Assembly: GCA_027603945.1 (NCBI GenBank)
Contig: JADIIU010000136.1
Location: 1 to 33,392, forward strand
Length of the DNA: 33,392 nt
Direction of reading: 5' to 3'
From: Terramyces sp. JEL0728
Lineage: Eukaryota; Chytridiomycota; Chytridiomycetes; Rhizophydiales; Terramycetaceae
This document shows positions 18,838-29,138 of the stretch, in pieces. Both the position numbers and the translations under genes were made by a program. The notes beneath the pieces were generated by a model. It ran no database searches and was not told the origin of the DNA. It was given only the letters and a program-made list of their open reading frames with translations. Each line of letters opens with the position of its first letter. Position 1 is the stretch's first letter.

Positions 18838-20855
18838 ATGCGCGAAGAAGTAGAATCGCTTCCAGTAACTATCAGAGAATTGTAAAAAATATTGATGGCA
18901 GGTTCAAGTGCTTCATTTGCTACGAACCCCTAGAGAAACCACTTCTTTTGCCGTGCTGTTCGAAAAGTAATCGTGATTAATATTAGTTGGATGTAAAAAT
19001 TGTATAGACGTATGATTCACTAACGATAGAAATGGATCAATGGGAAAAACAAGTGTCCCCACTGCAGATCAATATTACAGTCAAAGCAGCTGATTCCGTT
19101 CAGGTTCATGGACGATCTAGTATCGCAATTATCGGAATCCCTGGAAAGAGAAAAGAAACCTTTGCACGATGAATATTGCGCTGTTCACAATGAATTGATG
19201 ATCTACTATTGCAAAGATTGCGACGATGGCGTTTGTTCAGACTGCATCGCCTTTGAAGAGACTGTGATTATCTTGCTAACTATAGCATCGGGATCATACG
19301 CTGGAGCGTATTCAATCTTTATATTCGCGGTGTCTTGAACAAATGAAAGATAATATGGTCAAGTTGGATGAAAAATCCTCAAACTACAAGAGCATGATCG
19401 AGTTTGCAAACACTGCGGTTCAAACTATCATGAAAAAGGGACAGGACGCGGTTAATACCCAAAAGATGATATTCAAAGAGTCTGAGAGACAAATACGATT
19501 AAAAGCTAAAGAACTGATTGCTCCGTTCCAAGGTAAAATCCTCCTTAGCTAGTGTGCGAAAGCAAGATAAAATCTGAATCTGAAAAGCTTGGAAACACAA
19601 TCAAAGTTTTAGAAACCAAGATATCCGGCTCTTCTCCCCTTCATATCATCAAAAATTCAGAAACGATAATTAGTTTGATTAATAGACATCCAACTCTAAA
19701 TTATGAGCCACAAATACCAAAACTTGATATCGATTTTCACACCGATTTGATTCCTCCGTATGAACGACGCGAGTTTACAATTTTTGATTATTCCAGTTTA
19801 AGCTACTGCTTCAGTCCTGCATTTTCGATATCTGGCTTGGATTGGAGAGTCAATTTTAGAGTTGATGATGAAATACTAACCGCATTTGTTGAATTATTGA
19901 CAGAGAGGGAATATGAAGCTGAATACCAATTTTATTTAGAAATGGTAAATCAAATTAACATTAGAAATATGGCGATCCCGAAATATCTGCTATATCCAAT
20001 GAAGTTACTTACCTTTTCGACAAGCAAAGCAAATACACTTATGTGGAAATAGCCGAAGTCACGGATATCGATAAAATGTTTGAAAACAGCAGCAAAGTAG
20101 TCATTATTTTCAATGTTCGATCCACCTCGTGGAAGCAAAAGTGCATTGATCTTGAAAATAGTATACAAAACTGCAAATCAGAAGTAAATCAAATGCCAGA
20201 ATCATCAAGCAAATTTACGTCCAAACGGAAATTGAAATCCTTGTACAGTGGAAAATCAATGCCTCCACTAGTGCACTTGAGTACTGAAAGCCGAGAAGCA
20301 GCTTTAACATTGCCCGGCCCCCATTCGGAGGAACTCTTGTCCTCAATGGATAGTACTGATAATGCGCCAGTAAATTATAATCAAACCCCTGATGTTTTTG
20401 ACGAACATGCGCAGTCATTTTCAAACACACTATTAAATACCAACCCACTATTTGGATCGCCAACAGTTCAAAGAACTATGACTTACCGCTCCTCAAACTG
20501 CACTTCCGATTCTTTCCATTCACCAATAGCCTCTAGTCCAGACATGCCTGATGGATATTTAGATGATTTGTATTCCACATTAAGAGAAGAAGAGGATGGT
20601 TTAAATTTAGGAGATATTGAAGACGATTTTTCCGAGGATTCTGAGAATCAGCCCTCAACAACTTACCTTGACACCGTCTTGGACACTCTTGACACGCTCC
20701 AATACAGCACTTCCTCTGACAACGGCGCGCTGATGCAAAGACTAAAAACCAATGTCATTGAAATGCTTGCCAGATATACTTCTATTGGCGGCATCAACAA
20801 TGAAGACGACGACGAAACAGTTTCAAATTACTCAGTTAATCTTACTGAATTGTGA
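18838..20855 (+). CDS. TRIM37-like RING/B-box/coiled-coil/MATH E3 ubiquitin ligase
   Basis: Seven exons (18838-18849, 18876-18966, 18987-19009, 19030-19263, 19286-19532, 19553-19944, 19965-20855) give 629 aa. Order: RING at about 14-55 (FKCFICYEP, LPCCSKIGCKNCIDKW, KCPHCRS); B-box at about 90-125 (EYCAVHNELMIYYCKDC, VCSDC, THRDHT restored over the 19264-19285 intron); a coiled coil to about 235; and a MATH domain at about 275-390 (SPAFSISGLDWRVNF, YQFYLEMKYGDP, SSKVVIIFNVRSTSW). The tail is acidic and Ser-rich. RING+B-box+MATH is the diagnostic TRIM37 order; TRIM37 is an E3 ligase acting in peroxisome import, centrosome control and chromatin in animals. The first intron (18850-18875, 26 nt) is the longest here and is inferred only to supply an in-frame ATG, so the N-terminus is tentative. 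Confidence 0.88.
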
Positions 20856-20901
20856 TTTCAAAATAAAGTGCTTATAAGAAATACATATAGGTATATTATA
20901 T

Positions 20902-22742
20902 CTATATCTGCAACTCAGCTAAGAGCTCGCTTAATTCCTTTTGCAAGAGGGATTCAGTTTCAATCTTGGACAATTGAGTCAACTCCATTTTGACTCCTGA
21001 ATCTCTTTTGACTTTGAGATCTTCAATCTGCTTCAATTTTTTGTTGATATTTTTTACTTTTTTTTCAATTTCTTGTTGTCTAGTTGATACACCAACGGGT
21101 TGCTGAACAGGTTGCTGGGCAGGCTTTTGTTTAGCAGACTGAGGCTTCGATAAACCAGGAATTGACTTCCCGCGGTTTAAACCTGGCGAACCTTGTTTCA
21201 CACCTTTGTCAATCTCTTCGCGATTCTAAGTTAGTTGGTCAATACGTAGAGACTGGCAGTGTTGGCAGAATTCCTTGCTCCAGGAGGCACATATTTACCA
21301 ACAGGCTTTGCTAAATATTAATTTAATTAACCTGGGGCAGGTGGTTTAACACCTTGCGGGACTGGCGAATGAGCATTTCTCTCTGGCCACAAACTAGCCA
21401 ATTCAGGTCTCCATGCAACCAAATACATTTCTTTGGCTTCCAGTTCATGAGTCAACACACCACTATAGTGCCAGATCTTTAAACCGTTATCAACTTTCAA
21501 TCTTCTGTACAAAATAGATGTCATAATATGACGGCCATCAGGACTCCATTCGCAGGCAGAAGAGTTACTGGCAGCAATAGTGGCAACTTTTTTGAACGAC
21601 TTGCGTTCATAAACGTCCATATCGCCAGCAAGGTTGCCAAACCCAGCAACAAAGAAGAAACGGCCAGTTGGTGAATATCTCACGGTGTTTCTAGGAGCCT
21701 TTTCCAGATGGTAGATTGGGGAAGCTCTGTGATCAAACAGTGTTGTTTTGGAAGGCATTGTGCCATAGGTTACAATGAATTCTTTGGCATTCGGCGACCA
21801 AGCAACATCGTGAATAGGGCCATTGTGGTCTAGATTAAAAGTATTTTACCAAACTCAACCCTACAATCAAAGTTGCCAGTGATTGAAAGATAGTACAGAC
21901 TTGTCTCCCCATAGTACGATTGGCCAGTTTTGTCAACATCAGTATGCGTAAAGACCTGCAGTTAACCAAATGCAAACCAAAACATTTGTCCCCAGAGTAT
22001 TCCAGTGGAAAGTAACAGTTTCTGCGCGATAAAATGATTTTTGTGAAAGCGGAGTGTTGAGGTTGGTCAAATCATACAACCTACAGGAGCCCGGACTTGC
22101 TTTCTTTTCAGGAAAGAATGCTGCGACGATTGGGCGTTTACCTGGGGATATGCTGAAGGAAGAAATGTTTTCAAACTTTACTTTTTGACTGGGACCTTTC
22201 TCAAACTTCTTTGAGTCATAGATGCGTAGTTCTTGGGTAAAGAGTTTAGCACAAAAAGATTCATCTTCAGTCCACTCCACATTCCTAACATTAGCGACAA
22301 TTACCATCCATCAGGCACTTTTTGGGTAAACGATAAGACAATTTCTCCTGTCCTCAAATTCCAAACAGTCATATTCTTGTGCTGTTCCTCATCTCCCTTT
22401 GGTTTAACTTTATGAACGAGAAATTACCATAGCGGGATAAAACTGAGAGATAATTATCTTTTGGTGAAAATGAGAAATCCATAATGTTGGTAACGTTTAA
22501 TTCCTGAACTAATTGAAGACTTGGCCTAGTTGCATAAACATGAACACTCGAGTTCACGATCGCTACCAGATAGTTTCCATTTGGCGAGTATTTGAAATTC
22601 TTTGGATCTTTTTCGCTAGAATTATCGTAGGTTTACAATTGCAATGTGCTGGCTTTAAATTGATCAGAAGAATTCAGAATATTCAGGCCGCTATTAGATA
22701 GGACTTGTTAAAAAGCAACTTACAGCAGATTTGGGTTGTCAT
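20902..22742 (-). CDS. Translation initiation factor eIF2A
   Basis: Nine exons (22742-22724, 22703-22637, 22615-22428, 22407-22305, 22284-21978, 21955-21850, 21829-21332, 21310-21246, 21225-20902) give 558 aa. eIF2A is a beta-propeller protein that can deliver Met-tRNAi independently of GTP. Landmarks: DGWNVEWTEDESFCAKL, FTHTDVDKTGQSYYGETSLY, FDHNGPIHDVAWSPNAKEF, FFFVAGFGNLAGDMDVYERK, RRLKVDNGLKIWHYSGVL. After the propeller come KYVPPGARN and a C-terminal helix (KKVKNINKKLKQIEDL) typical of eIF2A. It is the most intron-rich gene in the window (eight introns). Two of them, 22704-22723 and 22408-22427, use AAG acceptors, and a third (21956-21977) begins GTTTG. Exon 1 codes only MTTQIC plus one base. 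Confidence 0.94.
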
Positions 22743-22818
22743 TTTTACAAGAAAAAAATTTCGGCTACTTGCAAATTTGAAGCAACATTAAAGAGATAAA
22801 TCCTAAAAACATTGATAT

Positions 22819-24260
22819 TTATTGCGATGTAGGTCTAGTCCAGGCATAGACAGCTCCCAGCTTGTCTGCCAGCACAATCCCATCTTCTCTAAAGAAAATA
22901 CTGCTTAGTGGCACACTTCCAATCGATTTCCCCTGCGTTAGTATAGTTTACCGCAACTGGTTCTATAGTAGGAATAGCAGATTTTGGCGGTGTCGTATGG
23001 TAATTCACTTCATCGTTTCGAACAATCTCTGTATAGGATTTGGATCTGGACACTTGTTTTCTTTGGAACATGCTGTTAGAAAAATCCCAGAACAGTATTC
23101 TGGTATCTTCACCAGCGCTTGCGAACCTGAAATGTTTATCTGTGCATTTCCATTCGTCGAAAGCAACAGCTGTTGGCTATGTTAATTTCAAGGTACCCAG
23201 GAGGAATGGCCTTGACATCTGGCTAATAGTCTTCCTTTGAAAGCGTATATGCTTATTAGATCATCCTGGCTGCCAGCTACAACAAATCTCCCGTCTGGCG
23301 ACCAAGTTGCGCACGTAAATCCTCCAAAAAACGATTTATATACATCCAACAGCCTGCATCAGTATAATTTACTTTTCTGTTTGTAGATTAAATATTCTTA
23401 GTGTTCCGTCCATTGAAGTTACTGCAAAATGAACCATATCTGGCGAAAATGCAATACATGTGATACTCTTCTTGCTGATTTTCCAATATACTCTAGGGTT
23501 GCTCTTTGATCCTTTCGGCGCTTGTCGTATTAGATATTCCTCATTACACGCAGGAATGGGATAGTTTTGGTCTTCCATATCTTTATCAAAAACCATCATG
23601 CTCCCGTCGTCGAATCCTGCAATAAACATATTCTCGGAGCCTGGGATCCATTTAATATAAGTCACAGCACATTTGTGTATGATCCCACCCCTGTTTAACC
23701 TGATATATTTTCCCGATATTGGCCAGAAGCAGAGTATGTCGCCTGTAGTATGTCCAACCACAGAGTTCATTGTATCCCTAGTAACTAAATTTACATCATG
23801 GCATGTAACAAACGCTTCCTTTAAATATAACACTGACAGAGGCGCTTGCAATTTCCACATGTAATCAACCCACACTATTGCTCGCCCAGAATTGAAAAAC
23901 AAGTAAAATGCTTCATTCTTTTGCGAAATGATTTTGGCGATTTGTTCATTTGCAACGATTTTCGACACAAAAGCGGAATTTGTTTTCACAACATTGGTTG
24001 GCTTTGTTTTGTTCTTTGATTTTAAAAATGAGAATTTATCTGGCTCTGTAGGTAATTCAACGAATTTTGAAGATGGCTGTTTCTCTACTGACGGTGATGT
24101 TGCGGATTCTGATTTTATAGATGCCATACATATTCGAGTTCCTTTGTTATATAAACCTACCAATAAGCGGGTGAAACTCTGTCGAGCCATCCAGTGTAAT
24201 GATATCCCTGAGTTGGTACGCTCCTTCTGTTGATTGTATCGTTGGATCAATTGTTGTCAT
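22819..24260 (-). CDS. WDR20/CreC-family WD40 protein (deubiquitinase cofactor)
   Basis: Five exons (24260-24161, 24141-23373, 23353-23197, 23176-22952, 22932-22819) give 454 aa. WDR20 and fungal CreC bind and activate USP12/46 (CreB) deubiquitinases; CreC acts in carbon catabolite control in filamentous fungi. The N-terminus begins MTTIDPTIQSTEGAYQLRDI, matching the family's short leader. WD repeats follow, including AVTYIKWIPGSENMFIAGF, SITCIAFSPDMVHFAVTSMD, FTCATWSPDGRFVVAGSQDD, the hallmark RCQGHSSW-PTAVAFDEWKC over the 23177-23196 intron, and RFASAGEDTRILFWDFS. The closing IFFREDGIVLADKLG and AVYAWTRP are also family-specific. The first intron (24142-24160) ends in AAAG; the alternative ATG at 24190 is out of this frame path. 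The stop lies inside AATAAA (22818-22823). Confidence 0.92.
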
Positions 24261-24534
24261 CTAGTATTTATTTGAAAAAAGAAAAGTACAAAAGCCAAAT
24301 TGGCACGCCAAAATTATACTGGCAGCGGTACAAATTGCATTTCAATGATCAGTCTATCTTGGACGGCTACACGCCAGGAGCAAGGTGGCAGGAACTACAT
24401 GCAGCTACTATCAGATACTCATAGTATATAGCTTGATGGTGCTAGCTTATTTTTGTCCCCGTGGATTCTCCATATATATTATCCAATTGGATTAATGGTA
24501 GAACCTCGTAAAAAAACTCGAATCTGCAAATCTA
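24261..24534. promoter_or_regulatory. Divergent upstream region of WDR20 and lipoyl-Kgd4 genes
   Basis: These 274 bp lie between opposing start codons, the second-longest intergenic space in the window. I see no ORF of note, RNA gene or repeat. Confidence 0.4.
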
Positions 24535-25247
24535 ATGAAAAGGTTTTTTAGTTCAACCATACTTGCAAGAGGTACTCATATTTAAAACAGCTGCAAAAAC
24601 CATCAACACTCCTCAAATGGGAGAGTCAATCACAGAAGGAACCCTCACTCAATGGCACAAGAAAATCGGTGATTTCGTAAAAAGGGATGAACAAATTGCG
24701 ACAATAGAAACTGATAAAGTATTTTTATTTAATCCAGATTGATGTCCAAGTAAATTCTCCCGAATCCGGGGTTTTATTGGAGTTATTTAGCAGTGAGGGC
24801 GATACAGTTTCGGTTGGCGGACAATTATTTAAAATTGATACAGATAAGGCGGGTGATTCAGCACAGCAATCAGAATCAGGAAAGCAACCAGAATCAGGAA
24901 AGCAATCTCAACCAGAAACAGAAAAGCAGTCTCAATCCGAGCCAGTCAAGAAAGAAACCCAAAAAGTAAAGGAAACCAAAGAGCAATTGAACCCAGCATC
25001 AAAAAAAGATGACTTGCATGCACATCGCACTCCATTAATTAAATTCTTGGGTCCAAGAAAACTGCTTTGGCAAAACAGTGGACAAACTGCAAAACCTCCT
25101 GCACAAAATGCTACAGTCAAGAATGGAACAAGAACTATTCAATACGAATCATTAGCTCAGTTGCCAAAGCGGTTCCAGCCAATTACATTTAGTTCGGCTG
25201 AAATGGAAGCTATCGACAATGGTGGAGCAGACCACAGACTCAAATAA
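24535..25247 (+). CDS. Lipoyl-domain/Kgd4 (MRPS36) fusion, 2-oxoglutarate dehydrogenase component
   Basis: Three exons (24535-24571, 24591-24718, 24738-25247) give 224 aa. Residues 1-13 ([13 protein letters not shown]) look like a mitochondrial presequence. Residues 15-92 are a lipoyl domain ([16 protein letters not shown]; lipoyl Lys55 in [17 protein letters not shown]) most like that of E2o (DLST/Kgd2). Residues 93-148 are a Gln/Glu/Lys linker with ESGKQ-type imperfect repeats. Residues 151-224 match Kgd4/MRPS36: [13 protein letters not shown], then [20 protein letters not shown] and EMEAIDNGG near the end. Kgd4 tethers E3 (dihydrolipoamide dehydrogenase) to the E2o core. No peripheral-subunit-binding domain or acyltransferase core is present. 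The last exon alone contains both the second half of the lipoyl domain and the Kgd4 motifs, so the fusion does not depend on splicing. LIPT2 in this window could modify it. Confidence 0.9.
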
Positions 25248-25373
25248 TTAATAAAAAATTTGAATTATTTGCTGGATTGATTAATTCAGTGAAGCATATT
25301 CATGCATGTCCAAGCTCGATAACTGTCAAGATGAAAGTTGCAGATCGACTGAAATTTTCAATTAAAAAATTCA

Positions 25374-25593
25374 ATGAGCAAACTCAACATTAGTGAAGAG
25401 CAATTCAGCAAAATGACATACGAGCAACAGCAGCATTACAAGCGCATGCTACTAAGACCATACAGAACAAAGAATCTCCAAGTTGGAGGATGTAAATATA
25501 ATTAATTTAGTGATTATCGGTTTTGTTGGACTTATTTACGGATACACCATGTACAAGACGCAACAGGATGATTTCAAGAAGCTTGATGAATAA
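25374..25593 (+). CDS. COA3: Cytochrome oxidase assembly factor COA3
   Basis: Two exons (25374-25491, 25511-25593; 19-nt intron) give 66 aa. COA3 is a small inner-membrane protein that stabilises newly made Cox1 and links its translation to complex IV assembly. The pattern is typical: a charged N-terminus (MSKLNISEEQFSKMTYEQQQ), the matrix-proximal LLRPYRTKNLQVGG, one membrane helix restored by splicing (LVIIGFVGLIYGYTMY), then an acidic tail (QQDDFKKLDE). It lies 126 bp downstream of the lipoyl-Kgd4 gene on the same strand. TGAAATTTTCA at 25350-25360 is 13 bp upstream of the ATG. AATAAA at 25589-25594 spans the stop. Confidence 0.88.
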
Positions 25594-25671
25594 ATAAGTT
25601 ATATTTCCATTGTCTGAGTTACATGTTAGGAAATGAATTTAAAAGTGCTGGTCAAGAATCAAAAGGTTTAT

Positions 25672-26633
25672 TTATAAGGAGAGCAATTTCAAAACATCCT
25701 TTGCATCGACTTTCTCTGCATTGCTATCCAAAAACTTTTTCTGGATCTCATCCAATTGCTTGGTGGCCAACTTGGCTTTGGTTTTCATCAAGTGCAAAGT
25801 ATGTAAATCACTGTAATACTGCTTTTTAAAATCATCGTCTACTACGGGCTTGAATAACTCCAAATCGGTATTGATAAATACCTAGGTTAATAGCACCTAC
25901 TTTTAAATCTTGCTCATAGAATACTTGCGGAGGTTGCTGCTTTTGTTCCGCATTAAGATTAGAGTAGTGGCTCAATAGATTGTTCCAATCGTTAATCTCT
26001 TGGTCATATCGTTCAATTTGAGTCTTGAAAAGCAATATGCGATCTCGTAACTCTTCGTTTTTTGGATTTGGCCCTAATTCCTTATGTTCCTGAATTAAAA
26101 ACGATTACATTAGGTAAATTAAACTCGAATCCCAGCAAGTCCTGTTGAATCGCTTTGATGATTGGATCAGTGGAATTTGGGTTGAAATTAATCGGGTTTG
26201 GAAATGTTTTAGATTTGGTTTTCAGTAACCAAGTAAACAACTGTTTAAGCTTAACTAGTTCTGGAAGCTCTGGATTAATTAACTGGTAATAATTTGATGG
26301 ATCTACTGATTCTGGGATGCTTGGTTTGCTGTACATTGACGATCGCTTTCGCTTAGGTTTCATCAAAATGGATTCGATATCTTGCAGAACGTCTTCTTCC
26401 AAGATGCTCGACACGTCTATACTATCATCTAGTACAACTGTATCCAAATATTCTGTGTCTTGATAAGAGGCTTCAACCTGTATAGAATCGTCCACCACTG
26501 AAGGTTCTCCACTTTCCTGGATAGATTCTTTGTTGACAGAGTCCTTGGTTTGGTCTGTTTCTCCATCCTCTGGTAATTTTTTCCTCTTGTACACGAAACC
26601 ATTAAATTCTCTGACTTCAACTTCAGATGTCAT
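25672..26633 (-). CDS. DSN1: Kinetochore MIS12-complex subunit DSN1 (Mis13)
   Basis: Three exons (26633-26109, 26089-25901, 25881-25672) give 307 aa. DSN1 is part of the MIS12/MIND complex that joins inner kinetochore chromatin to the NDC80 complex. The N-terminus is acidic and Ser/Glu-rich after FNGFVYKRKKLPEDG. A basic KPKRKRSSMYS segment follows, a plausible Aurora-type regulatory site. Next comes the conserved helical region with INPELPELVKLKQLFTWLLK, matching the Mis13 motif where helices are followed by RxxQL.W. The C-terminal helices (LLFKTQIERYDQEINDW; VDDDFKKQYYSDLHTLHLMK) are coiled-coil-like. Both introns are 19 nt. Assignment rests on pattern and size rather than long identity. 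AATAAA overlaps the stop. Confidence 0.75.
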
Positions 26634-26767
26634 TTTTCAATTTCGGACAAACTTAATTTGGAAATTATCCGACAAATATTGTCTTGAACAGTCTGAAGTG
26701 CTGTTATTGTAACCGAAAAACATCAACTTTTGTTGAACTAAGTGTTGCGTAAAAATCTCTGATTTTA

Positions 26768-28111
26768 TTAAGAATCCAACCATTTCAGCTCACCCATAAT
26801 GAAAAATGTCTTTGGCAGCCTACCAGGATTTGGCCCCAGGACAGTCATCTTTCTCTTGACTTCATCAACTTCCGAAATGTAAACATATCCACAAACATTA
26901 CTCTTTTTCAAAAGTTCTGTTTCTTCTTCAAGTGTGTATAGCTTGATTTTACCTTCCTCATCTGTGCCTGGCAATGGAACAAAGCTCACTACGAGGATAG
27001 AGTGAAGAAGAATTTCACTGGTTTCTATTTTCACAAAGTTGATTGAGTTTGGATTGGTTTCCATGCCAATAGGCAATGTACTTGACGGAGCCAGCAATCC
27101 CTTCTTAATCTGGCGGACAATGATATCATTAAACGAAACAGTTTGCGAGAATGGCGTTAGGTCTTTGCCATAAAAGTATTCCTTTACACGTTTCGCTTGT
27201 ATTTGCCGATGCCAGTTCTTGTCTCTTGATGCAATCTATATTAACATCGAGTACCCCTCCAGATTTTTGTAATTTAATGACATTCTTGCCGAGCCGGGTC
27301 AAGATGCTGGATATGCGCTCGTTCCCAATAACGACAATGTAGTCGACTAGCATTAACGAGAGATACTGTTTAGTAGGTCTATTGTTTCTTTAAGGATTTC
27401 AATTCCCTGCTGATTTTCGACAAATTCACAAGGAGTGTCAACTATGATCCCGTCGCTCCTTATTTTGTCGTCATTTGCCAATTTCTTTTCAATAGAGTCT
27501 TTAAGATTATTCAAAAGCAAGAGATAGAATTCTTGTTTGTCAAATATATTTGATCCATAGTAATATGCAATTGGACTTGTCTTGTAAATATTTGCGTTCA
27601 GCTCTTCCTCTACATCAATTGGTCTGTTGATCACCATGGACGATATGGTTCCTGGCAATGAAATTAGTCCGGATTTAGGGTCAATATCACATAATATCGG
27701 AGATCGCTGCTGCCTAGTGGCATAATTGATCAACGTTTTTGCCAGCGCTGTTTTCCCTGTATCTCCAGAACCAACAATCATTAGCCTTGGGCCATTATTC
27801 TCTCCTCGTTTTGCTGAAATACGTAGATTCTCCAGTGCAAAATGTATATTCAAATGCTCGTTCATCATAGTTTCACTTCCAATATATTCTGAAATAGCAG
27901 GCCCGCTGGTTTCCAACTTACATCCATGCCAAGTGAATATGCCAAGTTTCTTTCCTTGAAATTCGTATTCATAATCCACAGCCAATTCAGTTCCGAATAG
28001 TTCTGCTTTTCCTTCGGTCAACTTGATGGTCAGTGTTTGCTTTGGCTCTACTTCGAATCTGAATTCTTCATTTGGCTTCAAAGTCCATTCTCTCTTTTTT
28101 GCAGTGTTCAT
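26768..28111 (-). CDS. CLP1: Pre-mRNA cleavage factor CLP1 (polynucleotide 5'-kinase family)
   Basis: Three exons (28111-27367, 27346-27255, 27235-26768) give 434 aa. CLP1 is a subunit of cleavage factor IA/IIm, which acts in mRNA 3' processing; metazoan members also act on tRNA as RNA kinases. The N-terminal beta domain (EWTLKPNEEFRFEVEP; FTWHGCKLETSG) precedes the P-loop GSGDTGKTAL and the IDPKSGLISLPGTIS segment. The C-terminal domain has VVIGNERISSILT, VKEYFYGKDLTPFS and LLAPSSTLPIGM. Walker A is intact, so ATP binding is expected; kinase activity cannot be judged. The two introns (27347-27366, 27236-27254) restore NIDYIVVIG and GGIASRDKNW. AATAAA overlaps the stop. Its start is only 30 bp from the COX16 stop, in tandem. 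Confidence 0.95.
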
Positions 28112-28141
28112 TTCAAGATCAAAAAGACTTTTATTAATAAA

Positions 28142-28414
28142 TTATTCTTGGCCAGGAGGTCTAGGTAGCCGCTTGTAATCCCAATCCTTCTCTCCATCTT
28201 TATACAGATCAAAATACACTTTTTGCAGGTTAATCTTTTCTCGTCTCTTTTTTATATTTGAATTCTCCATTGTATCAATTTCCTGCTTGTTGATATCCTG
28301 AACCTTAAATTTTGTTTCGAATAGGAATTGCAAAAAGTACGAGCCGAATACAGCGGAAGCTACTATTGGGATTCCAATTGATAATCGGGACTTTGTTTTC
28401 TGCGACAGTTTCAT
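28142..28414 (-). CDS. COX16: Cytochrome oxidase assembly protein COX16
   Basis: A single exon of 90 aa. COX16 is an inner-membrane protein needed for complex IV assembly (Cox1/Cox2 modules). One membrane helix (IGIPIVASAVFGSYFLQFLF) follows a basic N-terminus. Then come a charged segment with KVQDINKQEIDTM, a coiled KKRREKINLQKVYFDLY stretch, and the family-typical end DWDYKRLPRPPGQE (consensus DWEN.R.PRP.). It sits among other mitochondrial genes (lipoyl-Kgd4, COA3). AAAAATTTCA at 28437-28446 lies 22 bp upstream of the ATG. Confidence 0.9.
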   Translation of the reverse strand: MKLSQKTKSRLSIGIPIVASAVFGSYFLQFLFETKFKVQDINKQEIDTMENSNIKKRREKINLQKVYFDLYKDGEKDWDYKRLPRPPGQE

Positions 28415-28493
28415 TCAGAAGATTTTTTAAGTCGATAAAAATTTCACCAGCAAATCACTTTTTAACACCAAGAAAATATCATTGATATATTTA

Positions 28494-29138
28494 TTAGCCT
28501 CTTCTCTTTTCTCTCTTTTGCGTCCCCTTCTTCTTTTCTTCCTTTTCTAATTTCTGTTTTTCCAAGTTGGCTTTATTTCTTGCGGTGGTTTTTTGATGCT
28601 GCTCCTGATGCTGGAGTTTCTTTATGCGTTCCTTTTCCTTTACCAATTCGACATTGTTGTTGCGGAGTGAATCATCAATGTAGTTCTGCTTTCCTTTGTC
28701 CCTGAATACAATTTCCGTTTCTCCATCAGCTCCTTCGACAATATCTTCAAATTCATAGGCGTACTGCTTAAGAATCTGGTCTCTAGCCATCTTCTCTTCC
28801 TTTGAAAGCTGTTTTGATTGGAACCTCGTCTGTCGCTGTTCAATTTCTGGTTCAACTCTCTGGATATTCAATTTTTCTAATTCTTTTGCTTGCTCCTCTT
28901 CTTTTTCGTTATTTCGAATATCTTGAGCAAGTTGAATAATTTCCACCACCCACTGTTTAATGTCTGTCTCAGTTATTTCTTGTAGGAATTCAGTGATGAT
29001 TTCTTCCTGCTCCTCGACTGGAATCGTTTCGTCCTGCACGATTTGCAAGATATATTCTGCAAAGGTCTCATCTGTGATTTCTATTCCGGCCAGATACTGA
29101 GACACATTTTCATGTAATTCATTGAAAGATTTTGTCAT
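28494..29138 (-). CDS. CCDC43-family coiled-coil protein
   Basis: A single exon of 214 aa from the ATG at 29138. CCDC43 is a conserved eukaryotic protein of poorly defined function. Seen: the N-terminal helical domain (LAGIEITDETFAEYILQIVQ; EEIITEFLQEITETDIKQWV), KMARDQILKQYAYEFEDI matching the family's LLxQYA motif, a short acidic segment, then a long basic coiled coil ending KLEKEEKKKGTQKREKRRG, like the KEKKRTQRGERK end of CCDC43. The frame continues upstream to ATGs at 29243 and 29261, adding up to 41 residues (MQFVQGMKAYCSCYS...) that have no family counterpart; a GTATTT...CGCAG just before 29138 might instead be a 5'-UTR intron. AATAAA overlaps the stop. Confidence 0.85.
   Translation of the reverse strand: MTKSFNELHENVSQYLAGIEITDETFAEYILQIVQDETIPVEEQEEIITEFLQEITETDIKQWVVEIIQLAQDIRNNEKEEEQAKELEKLNIQRVEPEIEQRQTRFQSKQLSKEEKMARDQILKQYAYEFEDIVEGADGETEIVFRDKGKQNYIDDSLRNNNVELVKEKERIKKLQHQEQHQKTTARNKANLEKQKLEKEEKKKGTQKREKRRG

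Noticed and set aside
24142..24250. Alternative WDR20 starts at ATG 24190 or 24127 without the first intron
   Set aside because: The spliced start at ATG 24260 gives the family-like leader TEGAYQLRDI and keeps the frame; the unspliced read has no such match.
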